In this document: positions 1-12,344 of the stretch, piece after piece
Layout of the letters: every line of letters starts with the position of its first letter
How positions within the stretch are numbered: the stretch's first letter is position 1
Source: Colletotrichum lupini
Taxonomy: Eukaryota; Ascomycota; Sordariomycetes; Glomerellales; Glomerellaceae
Reading direction: 5' to 3'
Assembly: GCF_023278565.1 (NCBI RefSeq)
Contig: NC_064675.1
Span: 992,001 to 1,056,000 of the forward strand
Length of the DNA stretch: 64,000 nucleotides
Notes under the pieces: generated by a model
What the model was told of the DNA's origin: nothing
What the model saw: only the letters and a program-made list of their open reading frames with translations
Databases searched by the model: none
Translations under genes and position numbers: made by a program

Positions 1-920
1 CAGCCTTGCTGCAAGTTGTGATACATGCGACGGAAACGACTGGGGACGGCTCGAGATGGTTGCAGAGGTGCGATCAGAGCCCCCGGCCCCAATACTGCGA
101 TGCCGAAAGATGGTGTGCATGTATCCAAAAATGTCGCGGCTCGAGCGGATTGCTTGTTCTCAGCGACGGAATGATGTTATAAGCTTTCGAGAACACTCTC
201 GAGGAAGGGATTTCTTCCTCAACCCTCACACAGCACAGATATTAGTGCCGCTCAACCTTACACTGTTAGAACAGTATCTCAGATATGCCATCCGAAGCCC
301 AGCAAAATGAGGCAAAGCTTCCGCAGCCATGGAAGGAATGGCAGGCGGAGCTTGAACCCGGACAAGAAGTTCGCGAGGGCACTCTCATCTTGCTGAGCAA
401 TGACGCCGACACGAACACGTCCAGTGGTCAGAGCGGCAACCACGGCACAACCGCTCTGCAGAAGAAGATTGTGGATCTGAATGCCGCAAAAGAAAAACCA
501 ACACTTGACGTACGATTGCTTCTGAGCGAAGCCCTCTTGACTTCAGCTGACAGAGGTGGCAGGATAAGAAAGACGAGGCTTAGTAGTGTCTCATTAGGCG
601 CCAGAGGGCATACCTACAGGCAGTAGCGTCGAGGTGGTGGAGTGGGGTGGTTGGTACTCGAGTTTCAATAAATGCGATTACCCAGATACGTGTTGTCACC
701 AACCCCTGTAGCATCAGTGAGGCTTTGAACTACTCGCCCACCAGGATGCATGTTGACGGCTGATTGTCTTGTGTGGCGCATTCTCTGAGTTGTGTCTGCC
801 TAGAAGAGAGTCTTGCTGGCAGAATCGTTTGCATTTAATTATCTCGTTTTATCATTTGCCCTAGGTCCTAGAACACCAGATCTTCATCATCGTGTTCACG
901 CTATAACAACTTCACTCATA
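1..920. other. Window edge, no assignable gene
   Basis: Base composition is ordinary and shows no RIP signature. An open frame at 285-626 (+) could encode 113 aa starting MPSEAQQNEAKLPQPWKEW. It is hydrophilic, resembles no family I know and has no obvious splice partners. It could be the end of a gene that begins outside the window, or chance. I see no RNA gene or repeat here. Confidence 0.4.
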
Positions 921-2699
921 ATGGTCAACTTTGACTCAGAGCGACAATCGGACAACGAAACGAGCCGTAAAGTCATTTCCCGCTTTGCCAGAGCGTGGCG
1001 TCAACCACCCCCGATCGAACAGACTCCAGCACCGATTTCTCTGCATAGTGTTCAAAGTCATCCTGTAGGCGAAGTTCGGCACGAACCCATACTACACCTA
1101 TGTCACCTGCTTATACGAAAAGAGTGAAGCAGTGAAGAAACTTTCTAATAGCACTTTGCAGGCAAACTCATCCCAAGCTAGGGCGCTCCAGTCCTTGATT
1201 GGAACGCCTGCAGCTCATCTAGTACACTGGCCAGGGCTGTCCATATATTTCAATCACCTTGAATCCAATTTCCTGGTCTTGTTCGACCCTTGTTTCAACA
1301 TCCTTTGGTTGCTGTTGGATTACGATATCCCGGCAACCGCAGTTGGGGCATGGAACTGGTGCCTCGCCGTCATTGACGCTTATGACTCTTTTGGAGATCA
1401 GGACCCAAACATCGAAACTATTTACAGACGGATACTACAAACAGCACAGGGCCAACTAAATCGAAAGACGAATGCACCCACACCATCAGAGGACGAAAAG
1501 TCGTATGTTTTCCAAGCAATTTTCGCGGTCCTCTGCTGGACATCGGGAACTCTGGAACCCCTGATCGGAGGCAAGGCTCAACATGTGCCTCGTACTTCTT
1601 TAGACCAGAACTCTTATGACGAAGACACTGTTACACCAGGCACCGCGGCCTATCCTTCGCTGTTAGCGCAGAGTTGCACTAAGATTTACTCATCAAATGA
1701 ATTGCGGCGACCTACAAGTAAAATGTTCTATGCGTATCAGTCCAGGGCAGACGACATAGATGCTTTCAACATGAACCCAGATGGCTTCACAGATTCTCCT
1801 CACACCCCTAGACCAATCATGGAAGACATGCTTTATGAGCCTAGCCTCAACTTCGCAGCTTTGTCTATCATCGGTCGCGTAAGCATTATGTGGGTTGATA
1901 CCATATCAGCGCATCTCTACTTCGACAGGGCGTCGCGGCAATTATCATTGTATCGGTTTCCCTCGCTTTGTGCTAGCAAAATACTCTCGAAACAGAAAGC
2001 TTCTGTTCTTAGCAGGTAAAGGCTTGCGAACCAGTCACTGATTCAGTTGCTGGCCCAGTATTCACAAAGATAGCTGACTTCAAAAGTATTACAACGAGTG
2101 TTTTACCGTCGCAATACGGCGCCTCGTCGCCCAGGGAACCCGATTCTGTTCACCGGGAGTTACTGCTGTCTTACAGGCTGTTGTTTGGTCAGTCCCGAAA
2201 AGCTCGGAAACTGATCAAATCCGTACTCGAACACGTATCCAAACAGCCATACAACAAATATCATGTGCAACAGGACCCGGAAAATTCAAGAAAGGAACAG
2301 AAATGTGATCCCCTCCTCGGTATTCTCTGCACTGCGCCTCTTATTACAGGCCCAACCTTTCTTGGATTTCACCTTGGTCGACGTAAGGATCCTCGGTTCC
2401 AAGGTTGCATTTTTCCGTCATCAGTAGTCGACATCAATAGCGAGCTCATGGAATCGGATACATATTCTGCCCAAGACGATTTCCCTACTTTTGGTCCCCG
2501 GCTCCTCGCATTGCAACGGTACAATATGCGCCGCCAGCCTAGCAAAGTTACTGATCTGTGGCGTGACCGACGTAATCCATTGCAGTGGTATACTTTTTGG
2601 GTGGTTTCGCTGGTTGGCGGTGCTAGTATCCTGCTTGCAATACTCCAATTCATTGTCGGCCTAGTTCAGATGGCCTACGCAATTAAGCCTGCGTCTTGA
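921..2699 (+). CDS. Conserved fungal hypothetical protein with C-terminal membrane anchor
   Basis: Three exons fit in phase: 921-1064, 1162-2015 and 2087-2699, giving 536 aa. The introns (1065-1161 and 2016-2086) start GTAGGC and GTAAAG. The start is the ATG at 921; the downstream open frame has only a GTG at 1132. The protein belongs to a family seen in many ascomycetes, often beside NLR or HET genes. Its recognisable parts are the early TPAAHLVHWPGLS and WLLLDYDIP motifs, a central LLLSYRLLFGQ, then QDDFP..G.RLL.LQRYN and WRDRRNPLQWYTFW. One transmembrane helix follows (about residues 500-530), with a short tail. The biochemical function is unknown. It ends about 200 bp before the convergent NLR gene. 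No stop or frameshift was found. Family recognition is from memory of the WRDRRNPLQWYTFW signature. Confidence 0.75.
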
Positions 2700-2894
2700 A
2701 ATCATACAGTTGGAAAGACCATGTCAGGGTCCCGGTATGCGTACATCAAAGGGGCCAGCAAGACAATGTTCACTTGGCCGGAGCTACTGTTTCAAGTCTC
2801 CGTTAACCCTGTCGAAGGCTCCTGGCTGTGATTGGAGCATTGTATTATTTCATTTGGTGTATGTGATGTCAGTATAGAAGTGGGATGTGCGACG

Positions 2895-5800
2895 CTATCT
2901 CCAATAAACCGGAATCAGCTCATTGTACGCAGCTTCGGATCCAATAGATGCGGCATCTGGACTCTTCTTCCTCAAATAAACTGCGGCTTCCTCGAGTTTA
3001 ATAGCTGCTTGCTCAGCTCGATCTTCGTCTCGTGAGAGTGCTTGAGAGAGTTTCATCAAATTGCGTCCATGCTCGACCGGCATTGTGCGACCAAAGAATT
3101 CCGTCACTTCCAAAGAGTCTTTAATATGCTTTCTGAAACGTAGTATCTCAGTAAGTACATTCAAGTGTTCTCGTGAGTCAAGGTTGGATGGCTGGACGCA
3201 GAACTTACATAGTCGCTTCAACCTTGCCTTGATCGAGGCAACATGCGCCGATATTGTACAGAATTCCCGCATTGAAAGGATGTAGCCGGGTCTGGTCACT
3301 CCTGAGCCACGCATTCTGTGCCTCCATGAAGTGCTCCTCAGCCGCTCCAAACCTCTGGCGATGTCGATCAAGCGTTCCCAGGCAGGCGAACGCACTGTTA
3401 TAACATAGTTAGCTTGTACTCTGAGAGCTATAAGATGGAATCAAGAACAAGCCAACTTCAACTCACTAGGCTAGGGTCCCGAAGTTGAGAGGTTTCTCTT
3501 CTTTGACTTGGGCTATGGTCTTCATGAGCATAGCCTCGGCTTGGAGTACATCTCCGAGACCTAGCACACATCTGGCCTCACTGACAAGAATTGAAGCGGC
3601 GTACGTTCTGGCTTCTGCTTTGTCATCAAAGTGAGACTTCCACCACTGGCGAGCTTGTTGGAAACATTCCATGGCCTTGGGAAAGTCGTTCGCACTGCTG
3701 TAGATGATGCCCAGATTGCAACTCGAATATGAGAGGAGAATTTTCTTCTGAGGTGATTCCCGAAGCCGAAGACTAATACCTCGCTCGCATACCTGTTGCG
3801 CTTGATGAAAATCTCCGAGTTTTTCAACTACCTGAGCCTGATGGGAGATGATGGTTGCTTCCAGATCGGCCTTGTCTTCCGTTGACGAAAGTGAAGAGAC
3901 AGCAATTCGATTAATAGCACATGTACGTTCGCACTCTTCGAAGGCGCACCTCTCATAAAGGTGTCTATATTTTACATAAAAAACTAGTTGTCAGCGAAGG
4001 GGTCGGTGGATGATAAGAATGAGAGGACAGACAGTTACCTTTGATAATCGTTGAGGATTTCACAGAAACGTTGTGGAGCTGTGAACGTATGCGAGGCTTT
4101 CCTCTCCTCCTCAAAAACATCCCTGAGATTCATTACGTGCTGAAGGAAGCGATCATACCAATCCCAGCTATCGTAAAGTTGACCCTTCTCAATATCACCA
4201 CGTGGTAGAACACATGAAATAAGTGCCACGGTATTATTGAACATTTCTTGACATCTTTCTGGTCCAAGAAAATGGCGGAACTGAGTCTGAACTAGACGAT
4301 GGACGGTCAATATTCCCGAGTCTTTGTCACGTTTGATCAGCGATCGTGAGGTGAGTTTGCGTAGAGCATTGAAGAAGCTGTTCAGAATGTTAACCTTGAA
4401 CTGGTGCAAACAGTGATACTGTACCTGCCTGAATCTTTGCTTGAAAAACTGAAGATCTGGTGGTAAATCTTGAGCGTGCTCAGGTTCAAACAACTTCGAC
4501 GATATGTTGTTGGGCATCAGGAAAGAGACCACCCCTAGAAGGCAGAGACTATTTGTGTCAAGAGATCGAAAGGTCAATTCCCACAGCGTCGCAAGCTCAT
4601 CCATTCCACGTGCGGAGCTAGGGTCCTCCAGGAACATGTCGGTGAACTCCTGTAGAGAGTAGGTCTCATCCGATATAAGGCCTGCCATGTTGAAGATTGC
4701 TAGTGCATGGCCGCTCAACTTCTCGGAAAGGGTACGGGCGGACAAAGTGTCCGAATTCAGGTCTTTACCGACGCTTTTCCTCAATAAGAACAGAAGAAAG
4801 TCTGCACCCGTTTCGGCGTCCCACGAGTTTATCTCAATTCCCGAAGTCGCGAGATCGAAAGCGAGTGCTCGGTCACGTGTAGTGATGATGGCTGTGCCTG
4901 AGCGTGACCGTTGGAACCAGAAAGGTGCCAGTACCTTTTTCGACTCGACATTATCGAAGACAATGAGCCACTTGCAATCTGATTGATAAGCAGAGACGCA
5001 AAAGTCAGCCATGAAAAAGCTTCACACTGTTGATGCAAGTCGTACTGACCCGTTGTCTCCATCCATTCTTGGACGAGGACATGGTTCTCATCATGCATGT
5101 GAGGCCGTGCTCCAGAAAGCTTCAATCTCAAAGCAATATCGGTGAAGCCTTGTCGAAGGGAAATATCTTTATCTCCTCCAACCCATAGAACTACATCATA
5201 AAAGTGCTCTGAGAATTTCTTTTCGGCGTATGAGCATGCTATGCTACTCTTGCCCACACCCCCAAGGCCGTGCAATGCGACCGATCGAAACGAGCCATTT
5301 CCAACACCAGGACTGAGGAGTTCGTCTAGCTGAACAAAAATGTCAAGGCGATCAAACAGATGGCTTGTACTTGCTGGGGGCATCATGATACATCGTTGTG
5401 TAGGCCCTGAGTAACGAATCGCAGGACCTATCGAGCGACGAGTCTTGTCAAGCACTTCTAGCCGCGACAGCAGTTCCGTAATCTCCAACGTAGCCATCTC
5501 ATGCCGGCGCTGAATCTTTTGCTGGGGTTCATTGTCAGAGTTTCTATGTCCGCTACTGCGTCCACTCGATTCTGTTCAGAGAACGTCAGCTTAGAACAGA
5601 CAACATGGCTTAACATATGACCAAAATACGATACCTGCAGCGCGTATTTGCCTGATTGAGGTAGTAAAAAACTCTGCCAAGTGAAATTGGAGATCGAAAC
5701 AAACTTCTTTGACAGGAGTGGTAACTGGCTGGATTCTCGAGGAGTAGCTGTTGAAAGCCTCGACCTTGAACATCAGGGTCTTGATCATACGTGGGATCTG

Positions 5801-6238
5801 GTCTCTTGTTTTGATATCCCTAGATACAAGCTGCATGAAAGGGGTCAGATCAGTAGCTCAAATCACCCAAAGATGTCAGGTCAAAGGTAAGCTAACTTGA
5901 AGTAAACATGCCAAAGAACCCCAAAGATATGACGCATCGAGACCGGAGCTCACGATGGTTTCGAAAAACTTCGCAAAGGCGTCCAAATGGCTCAAAGAAG
6001 GCCGCAGAAGTGTTAATGAGGGGGAATGTACGGGCCCTAGAAGCCATTCTATGGTGCTCTGTCGGGTTGGGAACGCTTGTACAGTCTCAAGGTCATCAGG
6101 GTCAAGGAGGGCTTTGAGCCGCTTCTCGGATGCCGCCCACGTTGTAACGAAAAACGGTTCGCTGTCAGACAGGTTAGTTGGGGCAAACGCTGAGAATTGA
6201 GACGATAGCATGAACACTTGCAGTTCGGCTTCTTCCAT
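2895..6238 (-). CDS. STAND-type NLR: N-terminal domain, NB-ARC, TPR repeats
   Basis: Seven exons join in phase: 6238-5897, 5830-5635, 5571-5050, 4978-4039, 3964-3467, 3394-3209 and 3132-2895, giving 973 aa. Residues 1-180 form an alpha-helical N-terminal domain of the type often found on fungal NLRs (LWGSLACLLQ, then FFTTSIRQIR). The P-loop GLGGVGKSS starts at residue 281. Kinase-2 is WLIVFDN (about 357-363), followed by GTAIITTRD (about 381-389), GHALAI (a GLPLA-like motif, about 443) and LTVHRLVQ with His about 580, at the winged-helix sensor position. From about 665 to the end are helical TPR-like repeats (for example YSSCNLGIIYSSANDFPKA). The family acts as nucleotide-dependent switches in non-self recognition and regulated cell death. 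The ligand and effector output are unknown. It diverges from the peptidase gene at 7030 across 791 bp and looks intact. Confidence 0.85.
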
Positions 6239-7029
6239 TCTCACCCGACGTCTTGTTCGACAAAAGTTCTCAATTCTTTGATGGAAACCGGTCAGGCGAA
6301 CGACTTTGACTTTGGATGCTCCGATAAGGCAACAGGCAACCGGTAAGTTTGGAGAACAACGCTGTTAGGAGAGTTTAGGGAGGGGGCGTCCACATTTAGG
6401 ACTTGCAAGTCTCAGACGACCCTACTGCCATGGATAGCGCCCAGACCTGCATCACCGGAGCCTGCTTGACCGTCCCGATTTGGGTGGCACTGTCGGTCAA
6501 GGAGGGCATGTCACGACATTATGCGACGACACCCGTTGTGAATCAGTCACGCCCTGCTAACGCCCCACCTGCAGGTTTATTGGCTTGAACCTGGGTTGAG
6601 CACCAACCATTTACGCCGATAAGGCAGGTCAAGTAACGTCAGGCAGGCAAGCTGTAAAATAGGCTGCTTGTTTGTTCCAATCCTTGTTGGTCCTGCGAGA
6701 CATAAATATGACCAACTTGGTATCCCGCGGCGGGGGCTCTGGCAGCTCCAATCAGGTCTTTTCGCTGTCTGCAGCCGCCCGGTTGCCTACAAATGTCACA
6801 AGGAGGGGGTGCTGACCGCCGCGAAACACTCAATACATGCGTTTTCAAGGTTCCCCGCTTCGTGGCCCATCCGCATCTGATAAGGCAGGCCACTTTGAGC
6901 CTCCCTTCGGAACCGGCATAAACGCTCATCCTGACATCCACCACGGCTGTATTTGGACGAAGCAACCTCCGCAGTTCATGAAGATCGAGAGCACATTTCA
7001 AACGATCGTCCCGTGAATATTCAATCAAC
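6239..7029. promoter_or_regulatory. Shared intergenic region of divergent NLR and DPP III genes
   Basis: This 791-bp spacer lies between the start codons of two divergently transcribed genes, so both 5' regions must sit here. The open frames on either strand are short and low-complexity. I see no TATA box I would defend, no RNA gene and no repeat. Confidence 0.5.
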
Positions 7030-9436
7030 ATGACCGACTCTAAGGTCACGCACCGTTTGGAGGCACGATGTGTGTTCGACAACCTTGCCAAAGACGAGGA
7101 TGAAGATGGTAAGGCCTACAAAGCGTACGCTCACCATCTGGCACGAGCATGCTGGTACGGAAGCCGTATCATGCTTCGGCAGACATCTCCCGAAGCGGAG
7201 GGCATTCTTGACTTCATCCTGGAGTTGCACAAAGCATGCAATGGGCAATGGGACGAGTTTCGAACTCGTGGGCTAGATCAAGAACACCTCGATTGCTGGC
7301 TAGAATATGCTGCGACGTTTCTTTCCAGTGTTGGAAACTATTTTGTTGGTCTCCCCACGCCAAATTCTCCTTGATCCTTCTTAGATCTACAGCTAATATC
7401 CAAGCAGGAGAGTGGGGATCGCAAAGGCATTCCTAATGTCCCACCCGATGCCCTGCGAAATATGGCGATGATATCACCTGATGCCGCCAGAAAGCTTGAA
7501 GAGATCATCGGGCCGATGTTGAACCCTCAACCGGCATCTTTGGGATATCCAAGTGACAGAAGTCAGTCAAGCTACTATCCAGGAAAACGCATCACAAAAG
7601 TCGAGTGCCAGGCCATTTCCACTCTGATGGAAAAGCACAAGCTTGCGCCGGAGAATACGCGCCTTCACAAAATTGAACACGGTGAGACAGATGCTGAGAA
7701 CTTTGACATCTATGAAATTCTTCAAGCATCTGCAGAAACCGACCCCGAACCGCGATTAGTGGACGTCATCGACATTGATGAGCGTCGGGCGAAGATCTTC
7801 CTTCGACGAGGTGACCATGTCGTTGAAATGACGAAAATATGCGATGAGCTCAGCCAAGCGCGCCTAATCGCATCTACTCAAGAGCAGAAGACTGCGATAT
7901 CCCAGCTGATAGACAGCTTTCGTACCGGGAATTATGAATCCTTCCGAGATGCTCATAAGACCTGGGTCAAGGATAGAGCTCCCATAGTTGAACACTGCAT
8001 GGGTTTTCTGTTCGGCTATCGCGATCCCTACGGCGCAAGAGCTGAGTGGCAAGCAGCGGTAGGCATTGCGGATCGTGAGGAGACGAACAAGATGAGCCGG
8101 CTCGTAGCAAGGTCTACGGAACTCATCCGCACTCTTCCTTGGGCAGTTCCTGGTGTGAACGATGGGAAAGGGCCATTCGAGCCGAGCGAGTTGGATGTTC
8201 CAGACTTTGCAATCATCCATGGTTAGTATAGCAACGCCCCACAGGCTGTCGATAGCTTAGTCTCTAACACAGTCTAGTGATTGCCAATGTGTCCAGCACC
8301 GTCTGGGAAGCTACTAACATTACCATTGTATGAGTCATCCAAAACGTTTTTCTACTAATAATAGAGCGGTATACTAATGAGGACTTTGATTCCGGCAGGA
8401 TGACGAGGATGGAAAACGCCACGGCGTCAAGAATATGGTCTATGGTAATCGAATGCAGCTGAACAGCAGCCCGGGACGGCCGTGCTATTATGTCCACCCC
8501 TCAGAAGCCGACGCTTATATGGCATGCGCTCATACAGTAAGATTTGTTGGAACCGCCATTCACGAACTTATTGGTCATGGTACTGGGAAGCTGCTCTCAG
8601 AGACTGCTCCTGGCAAGTACAATTTTGACTATGAAAACCCCCCAGTCAGCCCTGTTACAGGTCAGCCCGTCCAAACTTGGTACAAACCAGGAGAATCCTG
8701 GAACAGTGTCTTTGGAAAGCTCGCTCCAACAGTAGAGGAATGCAGGGCTTTTCTTGTATCTTCCTATCTCGCGGATAACAAGGAAATTCTGGCCTTGTTT
8801 GGTTACGACGAGCATAGCACACTGACTGCAGATGATTGTAAGAATGTCACCCTAGTTCGTTTTACATGTCTAACCAGAAGTAGTCGTCTACTACTCATAC
8901 CTTCATTTTGGTGTACAGGGCCTCTCTGCATTAAGTAGCTTCGATGCCGAGGACAAAGTTTGGGGTGGTGATCATGACCGCGTAAGTCCAAGTCGAACAT
9001 CCGAACCTTGTCGCACTAAGGACCAAGTAGCTTACATTTGACTAAGGCTCAATTCACTATTCTGAAACATCTTCTTCAAGACGGCGGTGGCGTCTTACGT
9101 GTGGAACATGATCAAGAGGCTGGAACGCTCCACGTGCGCGTTGATCGTTCCAAGATCCTGTCTCATGGGAAACCATCTATTGGACGCATGTTGAACAAGA
9201 TTCATATCTGGCATTCCACAGCTGATGTCAAGGCATGCCGACCATTTTACGAGAGCCTCAGCGTCGTTGATGGTGAATACGAGGTCTGGAGATCCATCGT
9301 TGCCTCAAAGCCTGAGCCGAAATGGAAGTTTGTGCAGCCAAACACGTTTCTGAGCGCGGACGGCAAGGTCGAGTTGGTCGAGTACGAGGCTACTAATGTT
9401 GGTGTCATTACGTCTTTCTTTGAGAGGAATGTATAA
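7030..9436 (+). CDS. Dipeptidyl peptidase III (M49 zinc exopeptidase)
   Basis: Six exons join in phase: 7030-7344, 7408-8221, 8278-8327, 8399-8837, 8881-8981 and 9047-9436, giving 702 aa, the normal length for M49. The enzyme removes dipeptides from the N-terminus of short peptides, usually in the cytosol; I see no signal peptide. Zinc and catalytic residues are visible: HELIGH at residues 448-453 (His448, Glu449, His453) and the third ligand Glu507 in EECRAF. These match human H450/H455/E508 by family knowledge. Other landmarks are AYAHHLARACWYG near the N-terminus, GFLFGYRDPYGARAEW and VRVDRSKILSHGKPS. The fourth intron (8838-8880) is only 43 nt. Its acceptor AAG at 8880 was chosen because it restores the conserved segment YYSYLHFGVQGL and avoids stops in the alternatives. 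No lesion was found. Confidence 0.93.
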
Positions 9437-9842
9437 GCGTGGCGTTGACATGGACAATAGAGGTCGAGATTATGCCGTTCGACCGTTGCTCTCTGCATAT
9501 ATATAGGTGACATGATGCTAAGCATCCGAGGGTCATCTATGTATGGATACCTATATGAAAAGAAGAGTCTCTAAGCTCTGGGTAAATTTTTCACTTTGCT
9601 TGACCCGGTACTTTTTCCTTTTGCGTTCATCGTCCACCGCTTTATTGGCAACATTCCTGAATTGTTACGCGGCGGGAAGAGGGCTCGCCAGCTTTCACCG
9701 GTGTGGAAGGAGTGAGACATATCAGAATGTGCAAACCTCATTTCTGATACCTATGCTACTTTTCACAACAACCTGCCTGTAGACTGTGTCTATCCAAGTC
9801 ATCCGATGACTTTTGGGGTGGACTTTGCCTCGGCCTTTCTCG
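9437..9842. other. Intergenic, convergent gene ends
   Basis: These 406 bp between the DPP III stop and the stop of the LRR-like gene must hold both 3' ends. A CATATATATA stretch near 9497 is AT-rich, but I do not assign a signal to it. Nothing else is seen. Confidence 0.4.
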
Positions 9843-11014
9843 CTAGTAGAAGGACCCATACTCGTAAAAGTCGCGCTCAAGTGACCTGTCGAATCTCCTC
9901 TGCTCCCTCTTAGCCACTCCGGACCTGTCCTGGCACTTTCCGTTCCACCACTCAGACTGAGAGTGTTTCAACTCCCAATCGTCCATGCATTTCTTATCCT
10001 CTGTGGTTGATACAAGTACAATGTGGAGCTTCGGCCGTGCCTTCGACAGGACTCGCAGTACGCTGCTTGTCCAGCTCATCTTCGAGATACGAAGCTCCTC
10101 TAACTTTGGCACCCACTCCGGATGATTTGTCAGTGCTTCAAATACTACGTTTTGGCCCGTGTTCGAATTATTTCTCGAGGCAGTACTGATGTGCAGATTT
10201 GTGAGGTCGGGACAATGTTCGCACAGCCCAAGGAATGCCTTTTTTGTGAGGCCCGATGTGCCTGAGAGGGAAATGATTTTCAGCTTCGGATAGGTATGGG
10301 CTATCTTGATGACATCGTCGTCAGTAAACTCCTTGGCTGAGTTGGTAGAATCATAGTTGACGTCGTGATAGTCGAAGCTCAATGAAGTGAGGCGTTCTCA
10401 GGTTTCCTTGAAGGAGAGCAACGTGTCAATGTGTGCCCTGTCAATGTCGTCAGTTTCGATGTGGGCCACGCAGCTCTGGCAAGCCCCAGGATTATTCAAT
10501 AGTTTCCCAACTCAGTGGACAAGGCAACTCACGGCGTTAATTCGTCTCGAAACACAACCGCCCTCGTAGCGTGGCCGAGCCATTCGACACGCTGGTTCTG
10601 CCACTCGATATCATTTCTGAAGCAAACGCTGACAGATCCTTTGGGTCCTGTGGGACGCGGCGCTCTTGCAGTCTTCGGCTTGGATGTCCTCTTCGGTGCC
10701 GGTGCTGTTTCGTTGGAGCTGAGATACTCATCGTCGCTGAAATCATCGGCGTCGAATTGCACAGCAGCTGCGGCGTCTGGAGGAAATTGAGGTACAGGTA
10801 TTCCTTGATCGAACTGCGGCTCCGCCTTGACTGACATGAAATATTCTGCCTTGATGTTGCTCGGGGTGAATGGATAATAGGGTACTTCCACATGTGAGCC
10901 GAACGCGCCGGAGAGAGCTGATGGGTCGCTTTGAAACGCCGGCCTCGATCCATACACGGCAGCATTTGCCACCTTCTTGGCCTCGTCTGACTTAGCTGTT
11001 CGCGTCGGCGGCAT
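9843..11014 (-). pseudogene. LRR-like protein gene with one in-frame stop
   Basis: Two exons fit: 11014-10533 and 10473-9843, with an intron starting GTGAGT. They would give about 370 codons. The first exon encodes a Pro/Ala-rich, low-complexity N-terminus (starting MPPTRTAKSDEAKKV) with an acidic DDFSDDEYLSS stretch and a basic SKPKTARAPRP stretch. The second encodes repeats spaced like leucine-rich repeats (LKIISLSGTSGLTKKAF, LTNLHISTASR, LEELRISKMSW). The reading frame is broken by TGA at 10400-10398, between FKET and ERLTSLSFDYHDV; no plausible intron removes it. I therefore call it a pseudogene, although a sequencing error or a rare allele is possible. An upstream in-frame ATG at 11074 exists; 11014 is preferred because the codons between look less constrained. 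Function is unknown. Confidence 0.6.
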
Positions 11015-11441
11015 CGTAATATAAGTGTAGCAGTAGTGATCATTCAGGTCGGCGAATTGGGAGACGCTGGACATCTTTGATGATATAAAGGAAGCAAGGG
11101 TGTGTGGATTATGTCAGTTTGGTCACAAGCCTGCGTGATCAGACAGTTCAGAATGAATACCCGCACTGCCGCTGTAGCGTTCGAACATGGACAGCCATGA
11201 GATAGACAACACAAATTGCCAATGCTCAGATTCGACACTCTCTTCTCAAGATAGACATGCCAGACGAAGAAGTATAGGCACTTCCTGTTTTACACCAAGT
11301 TCCTGAGGTGATTACATCCAGGTACCCGTGCGTGCGTAAGAGGCACATTACGTTACTGCAAGAACTCATGCTACGGGTGGCCACGGATGGCGATTAAAGC
11401 TGAAAGGAGTATGGTTCTGAATTCAACTTTACCGACATCAC
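11015..11441. other. Intergenic between divergent broken genes
   Basis: This spacer lies between the LRR-like pseudogene start and the terpene cyclase remnant. Composition is normal. I see no gene, RNA or repeat. Confidence 0.4.
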
Positions 11442-12150
11442 TTGGTTAGCGTTAGAAATAACGGACTGCTACAAACACTGGTGAGTGAATTTCTCTTTGA
11501 CACGGATGTTGGTAGTTCGGAGCCTTGGAGCATGGTTATCATTTATTTACGGTGTCCAATTTTCTCCCGTCATGTACCTTACGAGAAAGGCACCCATTCG
11601 TGGATGTACTTAAAGGTTGGATACGGGTATCCTATTGCGCGTATCACCCTCTTCGCCTGTGAACAATACTGAAGCTAACTCAGAACCTAAGTATATGTGC
11701 TTCCCTCGTCTCCCGTTCCGGGTGCAAGTCTTTGTTGGCATCTATAAATGGCTCGGCCTCCTTCTTGATGACGAGGCTGCCAACCATCTCCCCGAGTTCC
11801 AGATGTTTCATGAACGTTTTGCCGCTGGCGAGAAGCAGCCCATACCTCTGCTCCAAGGATGGGCTGAATTAATGACATTGGCGTTCAAGCAGTGGGCTCC
11901 CTTAGTTGCCAACTTTATTGTTTCCTCATTTCTGAATTTCTTGAACGCCAATGTGCTCGAAGCCCGGAAGGAATTTAGCTGGGCTTGGTTCCTCCGCGAC
12001 AAGGATGGAGTCGGAGAAGCATATACCTGGTTCACGTTTCCCAAGGCCCTTTACCCTGATATGTCCTCTTTTTTGGAGGTGATACCAGGTCTTGCTACAT
12101 GGGTTGGACTCACTAATGAAATACTTTCGTGGGTCGACCTCCCTTTATGA
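11442..12150 (+). pseudogene. Truncated sesquiterpene cyclase, trichodiene/longiborneol-synthase type
   Basis: The frame 11617-12150 shows the central part of a class I terpene cyclase. It contains VQVFVGIYKWLGLLLDDEAA with the Asp pair at 11767-11772, then FLNANVLEA, VGEAYTWFTFPKALYPD and NEILSW. The last corresponds to the NDxxSxxxE magnesium site: the Asn and Ser are present, but the acidic residue at +8 is Leu and a stop follows at once. The helices that normally follow this motif are missing, and RIPed sequence begins about 200 bp later. Enzymes of this family cyclise farnesyl diphosphate. The N-terminal half is unclear: a frame at 11442-11672 could be an earlier exon, but I found no splice that joins the two in phase. 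A gene fragment truncated by repeat insertion is the simplest reading. Confidence 0.7.
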
Positions 12151-12344
12151 TTCCCACCCTTCATATTGCTGATGGTGAATGTGCGCTAGTTTTTATAAAG
12201 AGGAAGCAGCCGGAGAAAAACACAACTACATTCACAGCAGGGGATGGTATGAGGATAAGGAGGCGTGACCTGTTTTTGCCGAAATCTCCGAAGAGGTGAA
12301 AGTGACAACGCAAGTGAGTAAGTTTCACAACAATTTCCCCCAAG

